Origin: CAWFKS01 sp963816435
Lineage (GTDB): Bacteria; Pseudomonadota; Alphaproteobacteria; Rhizobiales; Rhizobiaceae
Direction: 5' to 3'
Length of the DNA: 64,000 nt
Assembly (NCBI GenBank): GCA_963816435.1
Contig: CAWFKS010000009.1
Location: 248,001 to 312,000, forward strand
Positions within the stretch are counted from its first letter, which is position 1. Each line of letters opens with the position of its first letter. The translations under genes were made by a program, and so were the position numbers. Under the pieces are notes generated by a model. The model made no database searches. It saw only the letters and a program-made list of their open reading frames with translations, and was not told the DNA's origin. This document shows positions 7,416 to 15,614 of this stretch, piece by piece.

Positions 7416-9061
7416 AGACCGGCGGACAACTCATCGTCTCCGCCCTCGAGGCGAACGGCGTCGACCGGCTCTACTGCGTGCCGGGCGAAAGCTATCTCGC
7501 GGTGCTCGACGCGCTGCACGATTCCGCGATCCGCACCATCGTCTGCCGCCAGGAAGGCGGCGCGGCGATGATGGCCGACTGCCATGGCCGGCTGACCGGA
7601 CGGCCCGGCATCTGCTTCGTCACGCGCGGACCCGGCGCCACCAACGCCTCGGCCGGCATCCACATCGCGGCGCAGGACTCCACGCCGATGATCATGTTCA
7701 TCGGGCAGGTCGCACGCGACATCCGCGAGCGCGAAGCCTTCCAGGAGATCGACTACCGCGCCTTCTACGGCTCGGTCGCCAAGTGGGTGACGGAGATCGA
7801 CGACGCATCCCGCATCCCGGAAATCGTCACCCGCGCCTTCGCCGTCGCCACCTCCGGCCGGCCCGGCCCGGTGGTGATCGCACTGCCCGAGGACATGCTG
7901 ACCGACAGCGTCGAGGCGCCGGAGCCGTTGCACTTCACGCCGGTCGCCACCGCACCCGGACCGCACGAGATGCATCGGCTGATCGAGCTTCTGGAGAAGG
8001 CGGAGCGTCCCTTCGCCATTCTCGGCGGCAGCGGCTGGACGGAAGAGGCCGTGCGCCATTTCCAGCGCTCGGCCGAAAGCTGGGCATTGCCTGTCGGCTG
8101 CTCCTTCCGCCGGCAGATGCTGTTCGACCATCTGCACCCCTGCTACGCCGGCGATGTCGGCATCGGCCCGAACCCGAAGCTCGCCGCCGCGATCAAGGAA
8201 GCCGACCTGGTGCTGCTGATCGGCGGGCGGCTGGGCGAGATGCCGTCGTCGGACTACACGCTGCTGAAGAGCCCCTACCCCGACCAGACGCTCGTCCACG
8301 TTCACCCCGACAGCTCCGAACTCGGCCGCGTCTATCGTCCGGCGCTCGCCATCAACGCCACGCCGGCCGCCTTCGCCGAGGCGTTTTCCGGCCACGGACC
8401 CGACGCGATACCCGGCTGGGCGGAGCGCACGGAGGCGCTGCACGGCGCCTATCGCGAATGGTCGACGCCGCCCGAAAGCGGCCCCGGCAAGGTCCACATG
8501 GGTCCGATCATGGCATGGCTCGAAACCGTCCTGCCGGAGGATGCCATCCTGACCAACGGCGCCGGCAACTTCGCCACCTGGGTGCATCGCTTCCACCGCT
8601 TCCGCCGCTTCGCCACGCAGGCCGCGCCAACGTCAGGTTCGATGGGCTACGGCCCGCCCGCAGCGGTCGCGGCCAAGGAGCTCTTTCCCGAACGCACCGT
8701 GGTGTGCTTTGCCGGCGACGGCGACTTCCTGATGAACGGACAGGAATTCGCGACCGCGGTTCAATATGGCCTGCCGATCGTCGTCGTCGTCGTCAACAAC
8801 GGCGCATTCGGCACGATCCGCATGCACCAGGAGCGCGAATATCCCGGCCGCATCTCGGCCACGGAACTGAAAAATCCCGATTTCGCCGCCCTGGCGCGCG
8901 CCTATGGCGGCCACGGCGAGACGGTGGAGACGACCGAGGCGTTCGCACCGGCGTTCGAGCGCGCCCGCGACAGCGGCCTCCCGGCGATCGTCGAGGTGAA
9001 GCTCGACGTCGAGGCGATCACGCCCACCCGCACGCTGACGCAGATTCGCGAAAAGCGCTGA
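7412..9061 (+). CDS. Thiamine-diphosphate-dependent enzyme, acetolactate synthase-like
   Basis: 549 aa with the three-domain plan of the ALS/benzoylformate decarboxylase superfamily. The Pyr domain has the ThDP-activating Glu in IVCRQEGGAAMMAD, the central domain ends near VHPDSSELGRVYRP, and the PP domain has GDGDFLMNGQEFATA followed by VVVVNN, the Mg/ThDP motif. It lacks obvious anabolic acetolactate synthase context: no ilvN small subunit is nearby. ATGA overlap with the CoA-transferase implies coupled synthesis. The likely job is decarboxylation or carboligation of a 2-oxo acid or acyl-CoA linked to the transferase; the substrate cannot be read from the sequence. Confidence 0.85.
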   Translation: MKTGGQLIVSALEANGVDRLYCVPGESYLAVLDALHDSAIRTIVCRQEGGAAMMADCHGRLTGRPGICFVTRGPGATNASAGIHIAAQDSTPMIMFIGQVARDIREREAFQEIDYRAFYGSVAKWVTEIDDASRIPEIVTRAFAVATSGRPGPVVIALPEDMLTDSVEAPEPLHFTPVATAPGPHEMHRLIELLEKAERPFAILGGSGWTEEAVRHFQRSAESWALPVGCSFRRQMLFDHLHPCYAGDVGIGPNPKLAAAIKEADLVLLIGGRLGEMPSSDYTLLKSPYPDQTLVHVHPDSSELGRVYRPALAINATPAAFAEAFSGHGPDAIPGWAERTEALHGAYREWSTPPESGPGKVHMGPIMAWLETVLPEDAILTNGAGNFATWVHRFHRFRRFATQAAPTSGSMGYGPPAAVAAKELFPERTVVCFAGDGDFLMNGQEFATAVQYGLPIVVVVVNNGAFGTIRMHQEREYPGRISATELKNPDFAALARAYGGHGETVETTEAFAPAFERARDSGLPAIVEVKLDVEAITPTRTLTQIREKR

Positions 9062-9160
9062 GCGCGCGCGGATCGGCCGCAGGCGGCGCGACAATCGGAC
9101 GTCTGCAACGGCCGGCGCCAGGCCTTAGGCTTGGGCGGCACGCAAGACGAAAGGCAAACC

Positions 9161-10148
9161 TTGTCCCTGGCGATACCACAAGGCGAGACGCGGCCCGACA
9201 GCCGGCTGCCCGACGCGATCGCCTATGGGGCGATCGCCGTCCTCGGGCTGCTGTTGTGGTGGGCCGACCGCTATCATGCCGCTTCCGTGCCAGCGTGGGC
9301 GCCTTACGATTTCGACTGGACCTACTATCTGGCCGCCGCGCTCGGCGCGTGGTGGTACGCGCGCGGACTGGCGCTGCAGGCGCCTGGCAAGAGCGGCCGG
9401 CGGTCTGGCGCGTCGCGCTCTATTTCCTCGGCATTGCGCTGATCTGGGGCGGTGCTGCAGACGCGCTTCGAATACATGGCGCAGCACATGTTCTTCCTGA
9501 ACCGTGCCCAGCACGTCGTGATGCACCATCTCGGACCGTTCCTGATCGCGCTCTCGTGGCCCGGGAAGACGCTTGCGCGCGGCATGCCGGAGCGGCTGAA
9601 AAGCTGGGTGACGGCGAGGCCGGTGCTGGTGGTGCGCAACATCGTGCAGGAGCCGGTGATCGCCGCCTTCCTCTTCGTCGGCTTCATCGCACTGTGGCTG
9701 ACGCCGGCGGTCCACTTCAAGGCGATGCTCGACCCCGACGCTCTACCGCGTCATGAACTGGACGATGGTCGGCGACGGCATCCTGTTCTGGTTCCTGATC
9801 CTCGACCCGCGCCCCGTCCCGCCTGCCCATGCCTCCCATGCCGCGCGCATCGTCACCTCGGTGCTGGTGATGTTCCCGCAGATCATCATCGGCGCAATGA
9901 TCGCGCTGGCGCATCACGACATCTACGGCTTCTATGACTGGTGCGGCCGGCTCTACCCGTCGATCGGCGCCGTCGACGACCAGATCTATGGCGGCCTGAT
10001 CGTGTGGATCCCCGCTGCCATGATGAGCATCGTCGGCATGCTGTTGGCGTTGAACTTCCTGCGATTGAACGAGGAACCCGATGAGGACGACGACGATGAA
10101 GACGAAGAAGACGGGCTCGTGTTCCGCGCCGACTGGACGGGCAACTGA
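9161..10148 (+). CDS. CtaG-like (caa3-type) cytochrome c oxidase assembly membrane protein, frameshifted
   Basis: Polytopic membrane protein proposed to help deliver copper to cytochrome oxidase. The N-terminal part (LPDAIAYGAIAVLGLLLWWA, DFDWTYYLAAALGAWWYARG) is in one frame; VWRVALYFLGIALIWGG is in a second; VLQTRFEYMAQHMFFL, AQHVVMHHLGPFLIAL and VQEPVIAAFLFVGFIALW in a third; VMNWTMVGDGILFWFLILDP to the acidic tail in another. Breaks lie near 9395, 9455 and 9737; the last two are repaired by deleting one G. The His-rich helices fit the caa3_CtaG family. TTG at 9161 after AAAGGC is my preferred start; TTG at 9131 is the alternative. The next two genes also encode copper chaperones. Confidence 0.75.
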
Positions 10149-10163
10149 CCCGCGACGCTGCTG

Positions 10164-10596
10164 GTGGCTGCCGCCCTGGCGCTGATAGCCGCCGCCCCGG
10201 CTTTCGCCGGCAGCGCGGATCGGCGCGGCGGGCTGACGGTCTCGAATGCATGGTTCCGGATGATCGTGCCGGGACGTCCGGCCGGCGGCTATTTCCTGCT
10301 GACCAATGACGGCGACACCGCGCGCGACCTGGTCGGCGCGTCGTCGCCGGCCTGCGGCACGGCGATGCTCCACCAGTCGATCTCGGAGAACGGCACCGAC
10401 AAGATGGTCATGGTCGACCATGTCGAGGTGCCGGCCCACGGCTCGGTGGAGTTCGCGCCCGGCGGCTACCACGTCATGTGCATGAAACCCACCGACGAGC
10501 ATGAAGCCCGGCAACACGGTCCCGGTGACGCTCGAGTTCAAGGACGGGGCCAGCATCGACGCCACCTTTGCGGTGAAGTCGGCGACCGGAGACTGA
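10164..10596 (+). CDS. PCuAC periplasmic copper chaperone, frameshifted
   Basis: Exported Cu(I)-binding protein that passes copper to the CuA site of cytochrome oxidase, usually with SCO1. A signal sequence (ALALIAAAPAFAG) leads into LTVSNAWFRMIVPGRPAGGY, GTAMLHQS, DKMVMVDHVEVPAHG and GGYHVMCMKP, which supply the H(M)x10Mx21HxM-type ligands. Near 10501 one extra C breaks the frame; deleting it gives MKPGNTVPVTLEFKDGAS and a normal end at TGA 10594-10596. The start is unclear: GTG at 10164 truncates the signal peptide, and a frameshift in the leader near 10150 may hide an ATG at 10081 or 10096. Confidence 0.75.
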
Positions 10597-10611
10597 TCCG
10601 GTGCCCACCGT

Positions 10612-11260
10612 TCACAACCAGGAAAACAGCCCGCCCGATCCGCCGCCATTGTCGATGACGTGCCGGAGGTCGTCCCGCACGCCGTCCACATCGGCCTTCG
10701 GGTCGGCGAGGTCGGTGTAGAGAACCTGCGCCTTGCCGTCCTGGTCGAACACGTAGACGGCCGGGCTGTGGGTGACGACGATCTCGCCGTCGTCCTTCTT
10801 CTCGACCGAGTGCGCGACCCGGTAGCGTTTGGCCAGCGAGGCGATCTGGTCGTCGGTGCCGCGAAGCCCGACTACCTGCGGCGCGAAAGCGTCGACATAG
10901 TCCTTCAGCACGTCCAGCGTGTCGCGCTCGGGATCGACGGTGACGAACAGCACCCGCACCTTGTCGGCGTCGTCGCCGAGCCCCTTGAGCGCCTGTGCGA
11001 CGTTGGTCAAGCGTCAGCGGGCAGATGTCGGGGCAGAACGTGTAGCCGAAATAGAGCATCGTCACCTTGCCCCGGTAATCCTTGGCCGTGACCTCCTTGC
11101 CGTCGCGGGCGCGTGTCATGGTGAAGGAAAGGTCCGGCATGACGCCGCGTATGCCGGTGCCGTGCCAGTCGGGCGCGTCCTGCGAACAGGCCGCCAGCGG
11201 CGCCGCGATCAGGATGGCGACGGCCAGCGTGCGGATAAAAGCTGAGAATGAGCGTGCCAT
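10612..11260 (-). CDS. SCO1/SenC-family copper chaperone lipoprotein, frameshifted
   Basis: Thioredoxin-fold protein that metallates cytochrome oxidase CuA. The start at 11260 gives an export signal MARSFSAFIRTLAVAILIA ending in a lipobox (APLAAC), so it is probably membrane-anchored. The copper site CxxxC is seen in YTFCPDICPLTL and the distal His in VVTHSPAVYVFD. After LTL the frame breaks near 11010; deleting one T (CTTG to CTG) continues into TNVAQALKGLGDDADKVRVL and FVTVDPERDT. It faces the PCuAC gene across 15 bases, making a compact convergent copper-delivery locus. Confidence 0.85.
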
Positions 11261-11337
11261 GGTGGCGAAACTAGCGCCGCGGGCGTCGGGGAACATCCCG
11301 ACATGTCGCCGCACCGGCACGTGCGAAGCTCGAACCG

Positions 11338-12705
11338 CTATTGGCTGACGACCCGCGACCCGAAAGCGACGAAGGGCGCCCAGTGCACTGGCTCGGGCCA
11401 CTTCGCCCGGGTTGCCAACTGGGCGCGGCGCAACGCCTCGACAGGTGCGGCATGATCGAGCTCGGTGACGAAACGCGTGACCATGAAGCGCGTCGCCTCG
11501 TCGTCCACGTTCCACAGGCTGACGACCACCTCGATCGCTCCCGCCAGCACGAAGGCACGCGCCAGGCCGACGATGCCTGCCTCCAGAGGCCCTCCGAGAC
11601 CCGTCTGACAGGCGCTGAGCACAACAAGCGGCATGCCGGTCAGCTGCATTTCCTGGATTTGGCGGGCCGTGAACCGGCCGCCCGACAATGCAAGGAAGCT
11701 GCCGTCGACCGGATCCTCCACACTGCTGATTCCGTGCGCCGCGATATGGATGTAGTCGGCTTCCGGAAGCCGGATCTCCACCCGCGCAGGGGTTGCGTCC
11801 GCCCCTGTGATCGCGAGCGTGCCCAGCACGCCGGCGACCTCCTGCGCTTCGCGCTCCGCACCGGGCAGCCGCGGCAGCACCCAGTCGGGGTCGTCGCTGG
11901 CATCCGGATCGCCAACGACCACGGGGCGCCGGAAGCCAGGCGCCCAGCCGAACGCGCGCGCATTGCCGACATCGAGCATGGACTGTTCGATGTTGAACGC
12001 GGTCAATTCCACCATCTGCCGGCCGTCGCCGTCCGGATCGAGAGCGGCGAACGGGACGGTGCCGATATTGAGTGCCGGGACGATCGACAGGCTGGAGAGC
12101 CGCTCGAGCCCGGCCGCAATTTCGGGCGGGAACAGGGCCCCCGACAATTCCTCGAGCGCCTGCGGCGGTGAGATTCCGGCGGGCGAGCGCGCCAGCGATG
12201 CGGCACCACGCGAAGTCGTTTCGCCGAGCCCGTGGCGCCGGCGCGGGCTGCGGGCCGAGGCCGCAGGGGCCGCGACTGCGGCACCGACGTTACGCTCGAT
12301 GAGCGCGGCAAGTTCGACCGGAGACTTGTCGAGCCGGAATATGCGGGGGCCTGGACCGCCGTTCCTGGTCGCCGGCCGCTGCCAGTAGAGCGCGCAAACC
12401 ATGTCGCGATCGGCGATGTAGAACAAAAGGCCGCGCGGCCGCCGGTCGCCGGGAGATTGTTCGAGATCGAGATAGTCCCCGATCGCCGATTCCAGCCGAT
12501 CGAGATGGAGTGCCCCGAGGCCTTCGGGCGCAGCGCGTGAGTCAAGAAGCGATTTGAGCTGTTCGGCGCTGAGGCTCATGGCCGCGTCAGCGTCGAGGGG
12601 GCAGTCGTCGGCGGCACGCGCCACGCCGGAAACGGCCGAAATCACCGCGCAGACAAGCGCGATCATCGCGATTCGTGCGGCACCACCTTCCCCGGAAACG
12701 CGCAT
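11338..12705 (-). CDS. Secreted stand-alone CHAT-domain (caspase-like) protein
   Basis: 455 aa. The C-terminal half is a CHAT domain, a caspase/separase-like cysteine peptidase fold, with the catalytic His in YIHIAAHGIS (about His324) and Cys in LVVLSACQTGLGG (about Cys366), then GLARAFVLAGAIEVVVSLW and HWAPFVAFGS. The N-terminus carries a signal peptide (IAMIALVCAVISAVSGVARA) followed by a region of about 200 residues with no TPR or NACHT repeats, unlike most CHAT proteins. GGAGGG lies ahead of the ATG at 12705. It sits downstream of paaE in the same direction with a 76-base gap. Substrate, and whether it is active outside the cytoplasm, are unknown. Confidence 0.85.
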   Translation of the reverse strand: MRVSGEGGAARIAMIALVCAVISAVSGVARAADDCPLDADAAMSLSAEQLKSLLDSRAAPEGLGALHLDRLESAIGDYLDLEQSPGDRRPRGLLFYIADRDMVCALYWQRPATRNGGPGPRIFRLDKSPVELAALIERNVGAAVAAPAASARSPRRRHGLGETTSRGAASLARSPAGISPPQALEELSGALFPPEIAAGLERLSSLSIVPALNIGTVPFAALDPDGDGRQMVELTAFNIEQSMLDVGNARAFGWAPGFRRPVVVGDPDASDDPDWVLPRLPGAEREAQEVAGVLGTLAITGADATPARVEIRLPEADYIHIAAHGISSVEDPVDGSFLALSGGRFTARQIQEMQLTGMPLVVLSACQTGLGGPLEAGIVGLARAFVLAGAIEVVVSLWNVDDEATRFMVTRFVTELDHAAPVEALRRAQLATRAKWPEPVHWAPFVAFGSRVVSQ

Positions 12706-12781
12706 GCGTGTCGCCCTCCGTCCCGACCGCCGCCAGGCCATTCAAGCAGATGGAGCGGAATCGTCAACGAAACGGGGAAAG

Positions 12782-13861
12782 CTAGACGGCGTCGAAGTCG
12801 AGCACCAGCTTTTCGGAGATCGGCCGCGTCTGGCAGGCGAGCGTGAAGCCCGCTTCAATTTCCCAGGGCTGCAGCGAATAGTTCACCGCCATCTCGGACT
12901 TTCCTTCGACGACGCGGCAGCGGCAGGTGCAGCACATGCCTCCCGCACACGAATAGGGTAGCTCCAGCCCGGCGGCGTGGGCGGCCTCGAGCACGGTCTG
13001 GTCGGCCTTCTTCACGGCAAAGGAGCGGCGCACTCCGTCGAGCACGACCTCGACCGCCGCGCCCTTTTCCACCGCGGCCTGCGTCTCTTTGGAAGCCGGG
13101 CGCGGCTTCGGCGCATCGCCCGACGGCGTGAAGCGTTCGAAGCGGATACGGTCCTGCGCCACGCCCATGCCCGTCAGCGTCGCCGACAGCCCGTCGATCA
13201 TCTCTCCCGGTCCGCAGATGAACACGCCGTCGGCCGAGGCCGGATCGACCACCCCGCGCTCCGCCAGTTCCGCCAGCCGCGCACCGTCGACGCGTCCGTT
13301 GAAGAGTTCGACGTCCTGCGTCTCGCGCGACAGCACATGGACCAGCGTGAACCGGCCCATGTAGCGGTCCTTCAGGTCCTCGAGCTCTTCGAGGAACATG
13401 ATGGAATCGCTGCTGCGGTTGCCGTAGACCAGCGTGATCGTGCTGTCGGGCTCGTGGCCGAGCACGGTCTTGGCGATCGAAAGCATCGGCGTGATGCCGG
13501 AACCGGCCGCGATCAGCAGATAGTCGTGCCGCTCGCCCTTCAATGCGGTGAAGCGGCCCTCCGGCGGCATGACGCGGATCGTGTCGCCGATCGCGAGCTT
13601 GTCATGAACGAATGAGGAGAATCGCCCGTCGTCGACGCGCTTGACGCCCACCTTCAGGTGCGGCTCGCCGGGCGCGGAACAGATCGAATAGGAACGCCGC
13701 GCCTCCAGCCCGTCAATGTCGGCCGAAAGCGTCAGATACTGGCCCGGCTCGAAGACGAAGGCCTCGCGCAAGACGTCGGGTACTTCGAAGGCGATCGAAA
13801 GGGCGTCCGGCGTCTCGCGCGTGATGCCGGCGACTTTCAGGTCGTGGAAACGGACAGCCAT
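12782..13861 (-). CDS. paaE: Phenylacetyl-CoA epoxidase reductase subunit PaaE
   Basis: 359-aa NAD(P)H reductase that feeds electrons to the PaaABC oxygenase. FAD domain with RRSYSICSAP, NAD domain with LLIAAGSGITPMLSIAK and VFICGPGEMID, and a C-terminal plant-type 2Fe-2S ferredoxin domain with CAGGMCCTC (C-x4-C-x2-C) and the fourth Cys in FTLACQTRP. It follows paaD by seven bases in the paaABCDE order. Confidence 0.95.
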   Translation of the reverse strand: MAVRFHDLKVAGITRETPDALSIAFEVPDVLREAFVFEPGQYLTLSADIDGLEARRSYSICSAPGEPHLKVGVKRVDDGRFSSFVHDKLAIGDTIRVMPPEGRFTALKGERHDYLLIAAGSGITPMLSIAKTVLGHEPDSTITLVYGNRSSDSIMFLEELEDLKDRYMGRFTLVHVLSRETQDVELFNGRVDGARLAELAERGVVDPASADGVFICGPGEMIDGLSATLTGMGVAQDRIRFERFTPSGDAPKPRPASKETQAAVEKGAAVEVVLDGVRRSFAVKKADQTVLEAAHAAGLELPYSCAGGMCCTCRCRVVEGKSEMAVNYSLQPWEIEAGFTLACQTRPISEKLVLDFDAV

Positions 13862-13868
13862 TTCAGCC

Positions 13869-14543
13869 TCAGATGCATTTGAAATAGTCGAACGGCTCGC
13901 GGCACGACGTGCAGCGATAGAGCGCCTTGCAGGCCGTGGAGCCGAACTCGGAGACGCGCTCGGTTTCGAGCGAGCCGCATTTCGGGCAGGCGACCTCGGT
14001 CTCGCCGAACAGGGCGCGGATCGAGTTGGACGCCTTCACCGGCGGCGCGATGCCGTATTCGCGCAGCTTTTCGCGGCCTTGCGCGGTGATCCAGTCGGTC
14101 GTCCACGCCGGCGAGATGACGCGCTCGATACGCGGTGCAAACCCGGCCTCGCGCAGTGCGACCTCGACGGCGAGTTCGATGGCGAGCACCGCCGGGCAGC
14201 CGGAATAGGTCGGCGTGAGTTTCGCGACCGCGGCGCCATCGTCTGCGATCTCGACGGAACGCAGGATGCCGAGGTCCTCGATGGTAAGCACCGGGATTTC
14301 GGGATCGACCACGGATGCGGCGGCGGCGAATGCCTTGGCGCTGTTTCCCTCCCCCTCGAGGGGAGGGTCGATCCGCGCAGCGGATCGGGGTGGGGTAACC
14401 TCTGCAGAGTACCGACCTCCATCTTGCCCGATGCTCGCCGATAGCGATGCGGCCGTCCGAGGCGACCCCACCCGTCCAGCCGCCGAATGGCGGCTGTCCA
14501 CCCTCCCCTCGAGGGGGAGGGAGAGATCGCGCTCGGCACTCAC
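13869..14543 (-). CDS. paaD: PaaD, Fe-S assembly-type subunit of the phenylacetyl-CoA epoxidase locus, with a repeat inside its 5' end
   Basis: PaaD is a SufT/MIP18-like protein needed for maturation of the epoxidase system. The conserved body starts at VVDPEIPVLTIEDLGILR, continues with PTYSGCPAVLAIEL and SPAWTTDWIT, and ends in a zinc-like motif CPKCGS...CTSCREPFDYFKC. Normally a short N-terminus precedes VVDPEIP. Here GTG at 14543 overlaps the paaC stop (GTGA) as expected for the native start, but codons 8 to about 66 lie inside a 175-bp inverted-repeat element that happens to stay open in this frame. The protein may therefore carry about 58 extra residues, or translation may begin elsewhere. 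No ATG, GTG or TTG with a good ribosome site lies between the element and VVDPEIP. Confidence 0.85.
   Translation of the reverse strand: MSAERDLSLPLEGRVDSRHSAAGRVGSPRTAASLSASIGQDGGRYSAEVTPPRSAARIDPPLEGEGNSAKAFAAAASVVDPEIPVLTIEDLGILRSVEIADDGAAVAKLTPTYSGCPAVLAIELAVEVALREAGFAPRIERVISPAWTTDWITAQGREKLREYGIAPPVKASNSIRALFGETEVACPKCGSLETERVSEFGSTACKALYRCTSCREPFDYFKCI
14347..14521. repeat. 175-bp MITE/RIME-like inverted-repeat element inside the paaD 5' region
   Basis: The ends are perfect 22-bp inverted repeats (14347-14368 and 14500-14521), each itself centred on CTCGAG between G and C runs. Inside are two further perfect hairpins: GATCCGC/GCGGATC (14370-14386) and AGCCGCC/GGCGGCT (14478-14495). 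It encodes no protein of its own and has no obvious target duplication. The build resembles the short palindromic mosaic repeats scattered between genes in many rhizobia. It lies immediately after the expected paaD start codon. Confidence 0.8.
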
Positions 14544-15316
14544 CACGTGGCTCCCGGATAGGTGCGCTGCATGTGCTGCAGGTCGGCCAGCAGATAGCCC
14601 ATGGGCTCACCGTGGCGGCCCTGCCGACCGCCGGTCTGCGCCCACTTCGCTTCCGGCATCTCGAGCCCGGCTTCGGCGAAGATCGGGCCGACGGTGCGCT
14701 CGAACGCGGCGCGCAGCTCCGAGGGGTCTGGCGCGATGCCGGCCGCCGCGACCGCCTGCGTGACCGCGTCGCTCTCGAACAGCTCGTCGAGATACGGAGC
14801 CAGCTCCTCGACCGCCTCTTTCATGCGGCGCGCGCTCTCTTCGGTGCCGTCGCCGAGCCTGACCACCCATTCGCCGGCATGGCGAATGTGGTAGGCGGCT
14901 TCCTTCTCCGCCTTGGCGGCGATGCCGGCAAGCGTGGCGTCAATCGAACCCGCAGCGCGCTGCCAGAACGCGTGGATGAAGGCGGCGAACCAGAACTGCT
15001 TCAGCATGGTGTGCGCGAAATCGCCGTTCGGCCGCTCGACCAGCAGGCAGTTCACGTACTCCCGCTCGCGCCTGAGATAGGCGAAATCGTCTTCCGAGCG
15101 TCCCTTGCCCTCGACTTCCGCCGCATACTGGTAGAGCGCGCGTGCCTGCCCGATGAGGTCGAGTGCCATGTTGGGCATGGCGAGATCTTCCTCCAGCATC
15201 GGCGCGTGACCACACCATTCCGACAGGCGATGCCCGAGGATCAGGTGATCGTCGGCGAGCCGGAGCAGGAAGGTGACCAGCGTCTCGCGGTCGATGTCGG
15301 TCGCCGTGCCGGCCAT
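14540..15316 (-). CDS. paaC: Phenylacetyl-CoA epoxidase structural subunit PaaC
   Basis: 258-aa ferritin-like subunit that scaffolds PaaA and lacks the complete di-iron ligand set. Recognisable stretches are RLADDHLILGHRLSEWCGHA, LALDLIGQARALYQYAAEVEG (read here as MALDLIGQARALYQY), DFAHTMLKQFWFAAF and KEAAYHIRHAGEWVVRLGDG. The ATG at 15316 overlaps the paaB stop (TGATG) and its own TGA overlaps a GTG start of paaD. Confidence 0.95.
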   Translation of the reverse strand: MAGTATDIDRETLVTFLLRLADDHLILGHRLSEWCGHAPMLEEDLAMPNMALDLIGQARALYQYAAEVEGKGRSEDDFAYLRREREYVNCLLVERPNGDFAHTMLKQFWFAAFIHAFWQRAAGSIDATLAGIAAKAEKEAAYHIRHAGEWVVRLGDGTEESARRMKEAVEELAPYLDELFESDAVTQAVAAAGIAPDPSELRAAFERTVGPIFAEAGLEMPEAKWAQTGGRQGRHGEPMGYLLADLQHMQRTYPGATW

Positions 15317-15603
15317 CACATGTGCCCCACTTCGTCGGGGATCTCGTAGAAGGTCGGGTGGCGGTAGACCTTGCTCGCCGCCGGCTCGAAGTTCTCGGCC
15401 TTCTGGTCGGGATCGGACGCCGCAATCGCCGCCGACGGGACGACCCAGATCGATACGCCCTCGCCGCGGCGCGTGTAGACGTCGCGGGCAGCCTGCAGCG
15501 CCATCACCTCGTCGGCGGCGTGCACGGAACCGGCATGCTTGTGCGACAGCCCGTTGCGCGGGCGGATAAAGACTTCCCAGAGCGGCATCTCGTTCTTCGC
15601 CAT
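15316..15603 (-). CDS. paaB: Phenylacetyl-CoA epoxidase subunit PaaB
   Basis: 95-aa small subunit of the oxygenase complex that stabilises the PaaAC assembly. The family signature MPLWEVFIRPRNGLSHKHAG near the start and the ending HPTFYEIPDEVGHM are present, and length is typical. GAGGAAAG precedes the ATG at 15603. It lies between paaA and paaC with tight spacing (11 bases and 1-base overlap). Confidence 0.95.
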   Translation of the reverse strand: MAKNEMPLWEVFIRPRNGLSHKHAGSVHAADEVMALQAARDVYTRRGEGVSIWVVPSAAIAASDPDQKAENFEPAASKVYRHPTFYEIPDEVGHM

Positions 15604-15614
15604 CGTTTCTTTCC

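Noticed and set aside
7412..9061. Anabolic acetolactate synthase IlvB or oxalyl-CoA decarboxylase
   Set aside because: No ilvN subunit, and the sequence does not carry the oxalyl-CoA decarboxylase pattern I know. Left as ThDP enzyme.
11338..12705. CHAT protein as part of a type III CRISPR (Craspase) or NACHT defence system
   Set aside because: No cas, gRAMP, TPR or STAND gene lies near it and it has an export signal.
14347..14521. Rho-independent terminator between paaC and paaD
   Set aside because: The hairpins are large and paired over 175 bp with no T run, and the downstream paaD and paaE genes remain intact and ordered; a repeat element fits better.
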